A stretch of 10,772 nt of DNA from positions 1-10,772 of the forward strand of contig CAMAQW010000050.1 of NCBI GenBank assembly GCA_945860335.1, read 5' to 3'. Shown here in pieces: positions 1 to 7,631 of the stretch. The stretch is from Sediminibacterium ginsengisoli (GTDB taxonomy: Bacteria > Bacteroidota > Bacteroidia > Chitinophagales > Chitinophagaceae). Position numbers and translations under genes: made by a program. The notes under the pieces are model-generated. The model was not told the origin of the DNA, did not search any database, and was given only the letters and a program-made list of their open reading frames with translations. Position 1 is the stretch's first letter. Each line of letters opens with the position of its first letter.

Positions 1-156
1 GTGCTGATAGCGGGTTTTATCATTTTTTGTATCAGTGATTTTGGGGGCACTAAGGCGCTTGGATGGCTCACTTCTTTAACCCTTGTGGTGGGCACTTTAA
101 CCAATTTAATCCTCCTTCCAGTGCTTATTTTGCACTTTCAGAAGCGGAAAAAATAA
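1..156 (+). CDS. C-terminal fragment of an MMPL/RND-type membrane transporter (5' end outside window)
   Basis: The frame is open from base 1 and closes at TAA (154-156), giving 51 visible residues. They form two hydrophobic segments, roughly residues 1-14 and 21-45. These are joined by a short SDFGGTKALG turn and followed by a basic tail ending QKRKK. An SDFGG-type turn, then a helix with LTSLTLVVGTLTNLILLP and a short positively charged cytoplasmic end, is how MMPL/sterol-sensing-type RND transporters usually finish; that family match is from memory. Such proteins sit in the inner membrane and export lipids or hydrophobic compounds using the proton gradient. The substrate cannot be read from this fragment. 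The GTG at base 1 is an internal valine, not a start. No clear terminator hairpin follows. Another polytopic membrane protein cannot be excluded because only the tail is visible. Confidence 0.6.
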   Translation: MLIAGFIIFCISDFGGTKALGWLTSLTLVVGTLTNLILLPVLILHFQKRKK

Positions 157-408
157 ATTAAAGAAAGTCCTCAACTCCCTGTGTTTAATACTTAATACTC
201 AATGATTGTCATATAAATAACATATTATATGTGTATCGATCATTTTTTAAAACATTGATAATCAATTTTTTATAGCAAAATAATGTCTCAAAACCGACTA
301 AATCGGTAAATAATCCAAGAAATACTAGTATTTAACGCAATAAAAAAGGGTCTTTAAGTTAATCTTTTATTAAATTAGCGTCTGCATTTTTACATTAAAA
401 ACCAAAAT
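157..408 (+). promoter_or_regulatory. Intergenic regulatory region upstream of the susC-susD operon
   Basis: This 252-base AT-rich stretch has no convincing reading frame. It holds several inverted repeats: CATATAA/TTATATG (210-216 and 225-231), ATTGATAATCAAT (254-266), ACCGA-CTAAA-TCGGT (293-307) and the 14-base perfect palindrome AAATACTAGTATTT (320-333). A tandem TTAATAC duplication lies at 185-198. I see no exact TAnnTTTG/TTTG Bacteroidota promoter pair, so the start of transcription is not placed. The susC ATG at 409 follows ATTAAAAACCAAAAT, an A-rich leader without Shine-Dalgarno that is typical of the phylum. The region must contain the susCD promoter, or a processed leader, unless transcription reads through from the upstream transporter gene. 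Confidence 0.5.
320..333. repeat. 14-bp perfect palindrome, candidate operator
   Basis: AAATACTAGTATTT is its own reverse complement over all 14 bases. It ends 75 bases before the susC ATG, within the range where an operator or activator site would act. Perfect dyads of this length suit a dimeric helix-turn-helix regulator. AT-rich DNA does produce such palindromes by chance, so a function is only suggested. Confidence 0.35.
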
Positions 409-3369
409 ATGAGAAAATTAGTTGTCATGATTTTGTGTGCAACACTTGCTTTAACGCAGTCTTTCGCACAAAACCGCACGGTTAGCGGAAAGGTTACCGA
501 TGAAAAAGGCGCTGCTATTGCTGGTGCAAGCGTAGTTGCTAAATCATCTAAGGCGGGTACTACTACTGCTGCCGACGGTACTTTCAAATTAACTGTTGCC
601 AATTCAGTTAAAGTGTTAACGATCTCTTCGTTAAACTTTGTTCAAAAAGATGTTACCATTGCTGCAAACAATACAGCTAATGCTTCACTCACAGCTTCTG
701 CTGCTGATGCATTAGATGAGGTAATTGTAGTAGGTTATGGTGCTGCAAAAAAGAAATCAGATGTTACTGGTTCTGTAGTTACTGTTAACGCAGAAAAATT
801 ACAAAACAAGCCAACTGCAAACATGTTTGACGCCTTACAAGGTAAGGTACCAGGTTTACAGGTGTATAACAGCTCTGGTGAACCTTCTGCTACACCAAGT
901 GTTCGTTTAAACGGTGTGGGATCTTTGGGTGCGAGCTCAACTCCATTATATGTAATGGATGGTATTCCTATCGACGCGGGTACAATTGTTAGTTTAAACC
1001 CTGAAGATTTTGAATCAGTTACCGTATTAAAAGACGCATCTTCTACTTCAATTTATGGTTCAAGAGCGGCAAACGGTGTTATTTACATTACTTCTAAAAA
1101 AGGTAAAGTAAATACTTCTAAGATTACAGTTCAATCTCAATATGGTGTTTCAAACCTAGTTAAGCCAACGCTTGATTTGTTCAATAACTTTATGAGCACC
1201 AAGCAACTTACCGATTTTTGGGTGGCTACTCGTTTTCAAACGCCTGCTCAGGTTGCTTCTTTGTTAGCAACGTATAATGCTGATACCAAATGGTATCAAC
1301 AGTACTACAAAGAAAATATTCCTACACAACAAATTGATTTAAATATCTCTGGTGGTGGTGGAAAAACAACTTACTATATCTCAGGTTCTGCATTTAAGCA
1401 AGAAGGTCTTACTTACCGTTCAGATTTTGAGCGTTATACCATGCGTGCTAACATTAACACCACCGTAAACAACTGGTTTAAATTAGGTGTTAACTTGTCT
1501 GGTGGTTATGATGAAAGACAAACAAACCCTTATGGTTCAAACCAATTAAACAGAGGTTTGTCATTACTACGTCAACCGTTTTACTCTGCATATGATGCTA
1601 ATGGTGTTAAATACCCAGATATCATTCCAGGTGGTAACTTTTACAACCCTAATTATTTAGCGGATAAAATATTAAGTGTTGGTACTAACGTACAATTTAA
1701 CCCAAGTGGTTTTATTCAAATCAATCCATTTGCTGGCTTTACTTTAAAGTCTCAAGCAGGTATGGAGTTTTATGATTACAGAGGTTCAAGCAAAACTTTA
1801 CCTTCGTTTTTAGGTTCTCTAAACAATGGTAACGCTTCTGAATCATTTTCTAGAGGTACAACCAAAACAATTACCAATACTGCAGAGTATAGCTTTAAGT
1901 TTAAACAACGTAACAGCTTTACTTTACTTGCAGGTCAAGAATTTATTTCTAACAATTCTAACGGATTTAGTGGATCTTCTACAGGTCAAACTGATGACCG
2001 TTTGATGTTGGTTTCTGCTGGTCCTACAGGTTTTACAGCAGGATCATCTATGGATGAATATGCATTTGCTTCTTATTTTGGACGTTTAAACTATAATTTA
2101 GACTCTAAATATTTTGTAGACTTATCAGTTCGTAATGACCAATCATCTCGTTTTGGTAGAGCACTTAGAGGTGCTACTTTTTATTCTGCAGGTTTAATGT
2201 GGAAAGCTAAAAACGAAAAGTTTTTACAAAATGTAAAGTGGGTTGATAATTTAGTTGTTAAAGGAAGCATTGGTACCAGTGGTAACTCATCAATTGGTAA
2301 CTACCAATCACTTGCAACAGTAGGTACTAACCTATACAACTCTACTCCAGGTTGGGGCGTGAGCTCTGCGGGTAACCCAGAATTATCTTGGGAAACACAA
2401 AGGCAAATTAACCTTGGTGTTCAAGCAACTGTATTTAACAAGCTTAACATTGATGTTGAATATTTTGAGCGTTTAACTTCAAGCATGCTAATTAGTGTTC
2501 CTTTCCCTTGGACTTCTGGTTTCTCATCTATTACTTCTAACGTAGGTAGCCTTAAAAACTCAGGTTTCAACGCAAACGTGAATTATGATTTCATCAAAAA
2601 GAAATCTTCTTTCTTAAATGTGTATGTGAACGTGGGTTATGTTGAGCAAAAAATTACCGAACTATTCCAAGGCAAGCAATACTGGATTATCCCTAATACC
2701 GGTGTTTGTTGGGCAGTTGGACAACCAGTATCTTACTTCTACCCAATTTGGGCAGGTGTAGACCCTGCTAATGGAGATGCAACTTGGTACCGTCCAAATG
2801 CTGATCCAAATAAGATTGTTGAAACAACAAAGTCTGCAACGACTAACGCATTTAACACTGCGGGTTTACAACAAAATACAGGTATCAAAAGATATGCTCC
2901 ATTTAATGGTGGTTTTGGATTTAGTGCTGGTGTAAGGGAGTTTTCTGTAAGTGCAGATTTCTCTTACTCTAAGGGCAAATTCATGATCAACAACGACCGT
3001 TATTTCTTTGAAAATCCAAACCAATTTACTGGATATAACCAATCTAATACGGTACTTAACTACTGGAAACAACCAGGCGACAAAACAGTATTCCCTAGAT
3101 ATGGTGTTCAGTTTACACAGTTTGATTCAAGGTTAATTGAAGATGCATCATTTATGCGTTTAAAGGCCTTGACTTTTGCTTACGATTTTTCAAAAACTTT
3201 GTTGAACAAGCAAAAAGTTTTAACTGGGGCTAAGTTCTATGTTACCATGCGTAACATTTGGACATTGACAAATTATTCTGGTCCTGATCCTGAGGTTGAT
3301 ACCAACGTATCATTAGGTGCTAACCCTAACACAAGTCAAGTTGCTGTTGGATTAAATCTTTCGTTCTAA
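409..3369 (+). CDS. SusC/RagA-family TonB-linked outer-membrane transporter
   Basis: This is a 986-residue outer-membrane beta-barrel protein that imports a nutrient using TonB energy together with its SusD partner. Residues 1-20 are a signal peptide ending QSFA, with Q21 as the likely mature start. Residues 22-100 form a carboxypeptidase-regulatory-like beta domain (VSGKVTDEKGAAIAGASV). The DEVIVVGYG stretch at 103-111 is the SusC hallmark around the TonB box. The plug follows at about 113-233, with YVMDGIPI (181-188) and LKDASSTSIYGSRAANGVI (207-225), the classic SusC/RagA signature. The remainder is barrel, rich in alternating aromatic strands and ending GLNLSF, with the terminal phenylalanine expected of a BAM-recognised barrel. 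The length is normal for the family (about 950-1100). susD starts 19 bases downstream, so the two are almost certainly co-transcribed. There is no N-terminal signalling (STN) extension, so direct transduction to an anti-sigma factor is not indicated. The substrate is unknown. Confidence 0.96.
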   Translation: MRKLVVMILCATLALTQSFAQNRTVSGKVTDEKGAAIAGASVVAKSSKAGTTTAADGTFKLTVANSVKVLTISSLNFVQKDVTIAANNTANASLTASAADALDEVIVVGYGAAKKKSDVTGSVVTVNAEKLQNKPTANMFDALQGKVPGLQVYNSSGEPSATPSVRLNGVGSLGASSTPLYVMDGIPIDAGTIVSLNPEDFESVTVLKDASSTSIYGSRAANGVIYITSKKGKVNTSKITVQSQYGVSNLVKPTLDLFNNFMSTKQLTDFWVATRFQTPAQVASLLATYNADTKWYQQYYKENIPTQQIDLNISGGGGKTTYYISGSAFKQEGLTYRSDFERYTMRANINTTVNNWFKLGVNLSGGYDERQTNPYGSNQLNRGLSLLRQPFYSAYDANGVKYPDIIPGGNFYNPNYLADKILSVGTNVQFNPSGFIQINPFAGFTLKSQAGMEFYDYRGSSKTLPSFLGSLNNGNASESFSRGTTKTITNTAEYSFKFKQRNSFTLLAGQEFISNNSNGFSGSSTGQTDDRLMLVSAGPTGFTAGSSMDEYAFASYFGRLNYNLDSKYFVDLSVRNDQSSRFGRALRGATFYSAGLMWKAKNEKFLQNVKWVDNLVVKGSIGTSGNSSIGNYQSLATVGTNLYNSTPGWGVSSAGNPELSWETQRQINLGVQATVFNKLNIDVEYFERLTSSMLISVPFPWTSGFSSITSNVGSLKNSGFNANVNYDFIKKKSSFLNVYVNVGYVEQKITELFQGKQYWIIPNTGVCWAVGQPVSYFYPIWAGVDPANGDATWYRPNADPNKIVETTKSATTNAFNTAGLQQNTGIKRYAPFNGGFGFSAGVREFSVSADFSYSKGKFMINNDRYFFENPNQFTGYNQSNTVLNYWKQPGDKTVFPRYGVQFTQFDSRLIEDASFMRLKALTFAYDFSKTLLNKQKVLTGAKFYVTMRNIWTLTNYSGPDPEVDTNVSLGANPNTSQVAVGLNLSF

Positions 3370-3388
3370 GCTTTACATAACCAGTTAA

Positions 3389-4909
3389 ATGAAAATGAAA
3401 ATGAAAAAATTATTAATAAAAAACATGGTCGCTTTTGCCGCTATCCTTACGTTAGGATCTTGCGAAAAAAGACTTGACCTTTATCCGTACAACAGTATTG
3501 AGCTGTCTCAATCATTCAAAACGGCTAAGGATGCAGCCACTTGGAACAATGGTTTATATTCCGATTTACGTGGTAGAGTGTATGGTTCTTATAACATCTC
3601 TCAAGATGTACAAGCAGACCAGTTAAACGCTACACTTGATTTTGGTAACAGAAATGGTAACCCGCACAGATGGGGAACTAGCTTTTTGTCTGATGATGGC
3701 GCTTTAAGCGGTCCTTGGCAGGGTTATTATTTTGGATTAAGAAATATCAATACTTGTATTGCGGGCTTTGAAAAAATCAAAACCAATACTGCAGCAGAAG
3801 CTACAGCATTAAACAAATACAAGGGTGATGCATACTTAGCGCGTGCTTATTATTATTCAGAATTGATTTTACGTTTTGCAAAACCTTATGATAGAGCAAC
3901 AGCTGCTACCGATTTAGGTGTGCCATTGGTTTTAGAGTTTAACATCAATGCTAGACCAGCAAGAGCGACTGTGCAAAAAGTGTATGATCAGATTTTATCT
4001 GATATCGCTACTGCAAAATTAAACCTAGCGTCTTCGGCTGGAACCCCAGGTGCAACAAGATTTACAATTGATGTTGCTACTGCCCTAGAAGCGCGCGTAC
4101 GTTTACACATGCAAGACTGGACAGGTGCTATGGCTGCAGCAAATACTATTATTTCAAGTAATAGATATCCGCTGTTAAATACCCTTACTAATTTAAATAA
4201 CATGTGGACCAACGATTTGGCTACAGAAGTTATTTTCCAAGCTGCAGTTGTTAAGCAAACAGAGCAAGCAAACACCAACTCTATTTATTTAGGATTTAAT
4301 GGTGCTACTGGTAAGTTTACACCGGATTTTATTCCAACTGTAGACTTTATCAATTTATATGCTGCATCTGATTTAAGAAGAAGTGTTTACTTAAAGCAAC
4401 TTCCAGTGATTATACAGGGTGTTAACTACCCAACTATGTGGTGTGTTAATAAATTCCCTGGTAACCCGGCTTTATTTACCGGTGCATTTACCAACTACCA
4501 ACACGCACCTAAAGTATTCCGTTCTGCAGAGCAGTTCTTGATTTATGCAGAAGCTGCTGCTAACGCAGGCGGTGCTAGTGAAGCACTTGCTTTATCTACA
4601 CTAAACACACTTCGTACAGCAAGAGGTTTAACAGCTTTATCTGGTTTAACAGGTGCTGCTTTAATGACTGAAATCAGAAACGAAAGAACCAGAGAATTAG
4701 CTTTCGAAGGTTTCCGTTTATTTGATTTGAAGCGTTGGAAGTTAGGCTTTACTAGAGGTACACCTCAAAATTTAGGTGCTATCAATACTACGCCTGCTAC
4801 AAACTACCACCAAATTAATGTAGCTGCTAGTAACCCTCAATTTGTATGGGGTATTCCTACCTATGAAATTAACATCAATACCAACCTCGTACAAAATCCA
4901 GGATGGTAA
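3389..4909 (+). CDS. SusD/RagB-family nutrient-binding outer-membrane lipoprotein
   Basis: This 506-residue surface lipoprotein is expected to cap the SusC barrel and bind the ligand. The N-terminus is basic (MKMKMKK) followed by a hydrophobic stretch and the lipobox LGSC, with Cys25 as the lipidated residue. The EKRLDLYPYNSI segment just after it is typical of SusD homologues. The helical TPR-like body includes DAYLARAYYYSELILRFA. Near the C-terminus are the family hallmarks: NERTRELAFEGFRLFDLKRW (431-450) and the terminal IPTYEININ...QNPGW. The length is normal. ATG codons at 3389, 3395 and 3401 are all in frame and any could be the true start without affecting the lipobox. No Shine-Dalgarno is visible. 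The gene follows susC by 19 bases and ends just before a strong terminator. No glycosidase or binding-protein gene follows on the same strand, so ligand class (glycan, peptide or other) cannot be inferred. Confidence 0.95.
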   Translation: MKMKMKKLLIKNMVAFAAILTLGSCEKRLDLYPYNSIELSQSFKTAKDAATWNNGLYSDLRGRVYGSYNISQDVQADQLNATLDFGNRNGNPHRWGTSFLSDDGALSGPWQGYYFGLRNINTCIAGFEKIKTNTAAEATALNKYKGDAYLARAYYYSELILRFAKPYDRATAATDLGVPLVLEFNINARPARATVQKVYDQILSDIATAKLNLASSAGTPGATRFTIDVATALEARVRLHMQDWTGAMAAANTIISSNRYPLLNTLTNLNNMWTNDLATEVIFQAAVVKQTEQANTNSIYLGFNGATGKFTPDFIPTVDFINLYAASDLRRSVYLKQLPVIIQGVNYPTMWCVNKFPGNPALFTGAFTNYQHAPKVFRSAEQFLIYAEAAANAGGASEALALSTLNTLRTARGLTALSGLTGAALMTEIRNERTRELAFEGFRLFDLKRWKLGFTRGTPQNLGAINTTPATNYHQINVAASNPQFVWGIPTYEININTNLVQNPGW

Positions 4910-4927
4910 TTGTTGAATACATCACAT

Positions 4928-4964
4928 AAAAAAATGGCGCTCGATTTCGAGCGCCATTTTTTTT
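4928..4964. terminator. Bidirectional intrinsic terminator between convergent susD and the tlpA-like gene
   Basis: The arms ATGGCGCTCGA (4934-4944) and TCGAGCGCCAT (4947-4957) pair perfectly. A run of seven A on the left (4928-4934) and eight T on the right (4957-4964) extend the stem further. Because each strand reads a GC-rich hairpin followed by T's, it can stop transcription from both sides. It begins 18 bases after the susD stop and ends 13 bases beyond the stop of the minus-strand thioredoxin-like gene, with no other terminator nearby. Confidence 0.93.
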
Positions 4965-4977
4965 ACCTCAAACTTTT

Positions 4978-6111
4978 TTATTTTAAAATAGCAGCTAAAG
5001 TTTTTTCTAAGTCTTCACCGCGTAAACTGCTCGCGATAATTTTCCCTGAAGGATCTACTAGCACATTAAATGGAATACCATCAAAACCATATAAAGGTAC
5101 CATGCTAGATTCCCATTGTTTTAAATCACTCACGTGCTTCCAAGTTAAACCATCGACTTTAACCGCTTTAAGCCAGGCATCTTTGTCATTATCTAAAGAC
5201 ACGCCTAAAATGGTAAAGTTTTTATTTTTGAACTTGTTATATGCAGCTACTACATTTGGATTTTCTTTTCTGCAAGGTCCGCACCAACTGGCCCAAAAAT
5301 CTACAAGTACATATTTACCTTTTAAAGAAGACAAAGAAAAGGGCTTGCCATCTGTACCTGGTAAATTAATTTCAGGTGCTTGCTTGTTTAATAGGGCATA
5401 GGCGTTGCTAGCGCTTGGTGCCGCTTGTTGAACGGTCATAAGTGCCTTAATTTTAGCAAGACCGGTATGTTCTTTAAACTTAACAGATGCCTTTTCTACC
5501 AGCTGTTTAACTGCTTCTTCAGGCATTGTTCTAGTAGCCATTCCAATCGCATAATAGATAGCCGCAGGACTTTTCGAATTATTGATAAATTCATTAACAA
5601 GATTATTGATAGACAAAAGTCCGTTGTCTCTATTTTTAGTTAGCACTTGAACTAAACTATCATTACCAGACTGTTGTTGAGCAGTTTCTAGTGCATTAAA
5701 ATCGACCATTAAAGAAGAGTCTGATACACTGTATTTTGCAAATAAAGTTTGAAGGCTTTTGCTCGCTTCAGAATCTTCAATTTCATAGCTCCGGGGCTTA
5801 TTGACATCGATGTTGATACGAATGCTCTTTTCATCATTGATCAGTAATACTTCGGGGCCTCTTTCCAAACTTAGCCTGTATAACCCTTCTTCTAATGCAG
5901 TGGCTCTTAACTCAAATTTACCATTTGCTTGAAGTGTTGCCGAGTCTAGTATTAAGGGCTCTGATCCTGCAAATGGAAGTTCTTGTAAGTAAATTTTTTG
6001 ACTACCTCCATTACTAATTTTACCGCTAACCGTAAAGCCCCCGTATTTTTTTTCGGTACAGCCAAATAAAATAGTTACTGCAATTAGAGATATACTAATT
6101 GTTTTTTTCAT
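4978..6111 (-). CDS. TlpA-like thioredoxin-fold lipoprotein with N-terminal DUF4369-type domain
   Basis: This 377-residue protein is probably a membrane-anchored thiol-disulfide oxidoreductase of the cell envelope. Residues 1-18 form a lipoprotein signal (ILFGC, Cys18). Residues about 26-115 resemble the DUF4369 beta-rich domain common in Bacteroidota thioredoxin-like proteins (FTVSGKISNGG, then LDSATLQANGKFEL). A helical linker runs to about 240. The redoxin/AhpC-TSA domain follows with FWASWCGPC, giving the active-site pair Cys277 and Cys280, and the cis-proline loop GIPF at Pro347. Both redox cysteines are present, so it should be active. By family knowledge, such proteins reduce or isomerise disulfides, but the partner is not identifiable here. 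The ATG lies 22 bases after the gatB stop, so it is probably the last gene of the alaS-PDZ-gatB run. DUF4369-TlpA proteins often accompany SusCD pairs, but this one converges on susCD from the opposite strand. Confidence 0.9.
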   Translation of the reverse strand: MKKTISISLIAVTILFGCTEKKYGGFTVSGKISNGGSQKIYLQELPFAGSEPLILDSATLQANGKFELRATALEEGLYRLSLERGPEVLLINDEKSIRINIDVNKPRSYEIEDSEASKSLQTLFAKYSVSDSSLMVDFNALETAQQQSGNDSLVQVLTKNRDNGLLSINNLVNEFINNSKSPAAIYYAIGMATRTMPEEAVKQLVEKASVKFKEHTGLAKIKALMTVQQAAPSASNAYALLNKQAPEINLPGTDGKPFSLSSLKGKYVLVDFWASWCGPCRKENPNVVAAYNKFKNKNFTILGVSLDNDKDAWLKAVKVDGLTWKHVSDLKQWESSMVPLYGFDGIPFNVLVDPSGKIIASSLRGEDLEKTLAAILK

Positions 6112-6133
6112 GATTGATGTATTGGTTGAATAA

Positions 6134-7582
6134 TTATTTATTTAATTTTTTCATCAGCATATCGCCGACTTTATTTGGATCTGCTTGCCCTTGACTTATT
6201 TTTTTTACGGCGCCAATAAATAAACCGATGAGCCCCTTTTTCCCCTTTTGGTATTCAATTACTTTGTCAGGCATACTAGCGATAGCAGCGTCTACCCATT
6301 TTTCTAGGGTGTCTGCATCATTCACTTGCAACACATTCAGTTCAGTAGCAATGGCTAAAACATCGGTTTTTTTTCCATCCGTAATTTGAGGCAATATTTT
6401 AGATGCTGCCACCGAAAAATTTAATTGACCTTCATCAATGAGTCTGATAAGATTCGCTAATGTAGTTGGTTGTAGTGCTAGTTTGTTATAATCTAGCCCT
6501 GCTTCATTTAAATAAGATTTAATGGGACCTAGCATCCAATTGGCTACCGATTTAAAATTGATAGTATGCTGAGCAGTAGCTTCAAAATAATGAACTGTTG
6601 CTAATGATTCACAAAGCTGAGCAGCATCGTAAGCGCTCAATTGAAACTGTGTCATTAATTTTTCTTCTACAGCAGCCGGTAAAATAGGTAGTCCTGTTTT
6701 TATTGCATCAATATAGGATTCACTTAAAACAAATGGGGCTAAATCAGGATCAGGAAAGTACCGGTAATCGTTTGCTTCTTCTTTATCACGTATTGCAAAT
6801 GTGGTATCATTTGAAGCATCAAAGCTTCTAGTTTGTTGGGTTATAGTACCACCGGATTCAAGTATTTCAATGAGTCGGGTAATTTCAAATTCAATTGCTT
6901 TTTTTACATTTCGTATTGAATTCAAATTTTTCACCTCAACTCTAGTGCCTAATTTTTTTTCGCCTTTAAGTCGTACCGACACATTGGCGTCACATCTTAA
7001 TGAACCTTCTTCCATGTTTCCATTACAAATGCCCAGCCACTGCACTAGTTTTCTGATTTCAGTTACATAGGCAAATGCTTCTTCGGCACTATATAAATCA
7101 GGCTCTGTAACAATTTCAATTAAAGGGGTGCCAGCTCTGTTCAAATCTATGAGGGTATGTGTAGGGTCAATATCGTGTATACTTTTTCCAGCGTCTTCTT
7201 CTAGGTGAATTCTATTTAATTGAACAAAGCGCTTTTGACCCTCTATCTTTATTTGAACTTTACCACCTGCGCAAATAGGAGTGGTATGTTGAGAAATTTG
7301 ATAACCTTTAGGAAGGTCTGGGTAGAAATAATTTTTTCTGGCAAAGTAGTTTTCCTTGACAATGGAGGAGCCACATGCAAGGCCCATTTTAATGGCAAAC
7401 TCAACTGCTTTTTTATTGGTTTTTGGAAGACTACCCGGATGTCCCATTGTAATGGGGCTAATTTGGGTGTTTGGAGAAGCGCCATATGTGGTGGCATCTG
7501 AGCAAAATAGCTTGCTGTTGGTAGCTAGCTGTGCATGTACTTCTAACCCGATAACTGCTTCATATTGTTTGCTTGAGGTCAT
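6134..7582 (-). CDS. gatB: Aspartyl/glutamyl-tRNA(Asn/Gln) amidotransferase subunit B
   Basis: GatB is the tRNA-binding and kinase subunit of cytoplasmic GatCAB. The complex converts Glu-tRNA(Gln) or Asp-tRNA(Asn) to the correct amide form. The N-terminal catalytic domain shows the family signatures in order: YEAVIGLEVHAQL at the start, MGHPGSLPKTN, YFYPDLPKGYQISQ, EEDAGKSIHD, DLNRAGTPLIEIVTEPD, GSLRCDANVSVR, EVKNLNSI and YRYFPDPDLAPF. The helical C-terminal part ends with the tRNA-contacting GatB/YqeY domain. I chose the ATG at 7580-7582 (482 residues), because the only longer in-frame option is a TTG at 7589-7591 adding three residues, and GatB proteins normally start a few residues before YEAVIGLEVH. 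No gatA or gatC is adjacent; these genes are often scattered in Bacteroidota. It lies 49 bases after the PDZ gene and 22 before the tlpA-like gene, so it is probably co-transcribed. Confidence 0.97.
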   Translation of the reverse strand: MTSSKQYEAVIGLEVHAQLATNSKLFCSDATTYGASPNTQISPITMGHPGSLPKTNKKAVEFAIKMGLACGSSIVKENYFARKNYFYPDLPKGYQISQHTTPICAGGKVQIKIEGQKRFVQLNRIHLEEDAGKSIHDIDPTHTLIDLNRAGTPLIEIVTEPDLYSAEEAFAYVTEIRKLVQWLGICNGNMEEGSLRCDANVSVRLKGEKKLGTRVEVKNLNSIRNVKKAIEFEITRLIEILESGGTITQQTRSFDASNDTTFAIRDKEEANDYRYFPDPDLAPFVLSESYIDAIKTGLPILPAAVEEKLMTQFQLSAYDAAQLCESLATVHYFEATAQHTINFKSVANWMLGPIKSYLNEAGLDYNKLALQPTTLANLIRLIDEGQLNFSVAASKILPQITDGKKTDVLAIATELNVLQVNDADTLEKWVDAAIASMPDKVIEYQKGKKGLIGLFIGAVKKISQGQADPNKVGDMLMKKLNK

Positions 7583-7631
7583 CTCAAACAAAAATAAGAT
7601 TAGTTACCGGGTTATCGTACAATTGATAAGC

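Noticed and set aside
185..198. Tandem TTAATAC duplication after the transporter gene
   Set aside because: It is only two copies of seven bases in AT-rich DNA and too short to call a repeat array or attachment site.
3988..4278. A 96-codon minus-strand frame inside susD
   Set aside because: It is antisense to a strongly supported SusD coding region and has no recognisable features.
4910..5401. A 163-codon plus-strand reading frame after susD
   Set aside because: It begins at a TTG directly after the susD stop, runs through the terminator and is antisense to the well-supported thioredoxin-like gene. Its translation shows no recognisable domain.
7583..7591. TTG start for gatB, three codons upstream of the chosen ATG
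   Set aside because: The ATG at 7580-7582 fits the usual GatB N-terminus and ATG is preferred. The extension adds only three residues and has no ribosome-binding support.
7589..7596. Minus-strand TATTTTTG, matching TAnnTTTG just before gatB
   Set aside because: It ends only six bases before the gatB ATG, leaving almost no leader, and no TTTG lies at the right -33 spacing. It is probably AT-rich coincidence.
7612..7629. TTATC/GATAA inverted repeat after the PDZ gene stop, a possible terminator
   Set aside because: The stem is only five mostly AT pairs with no T tract after it on the minus strand.
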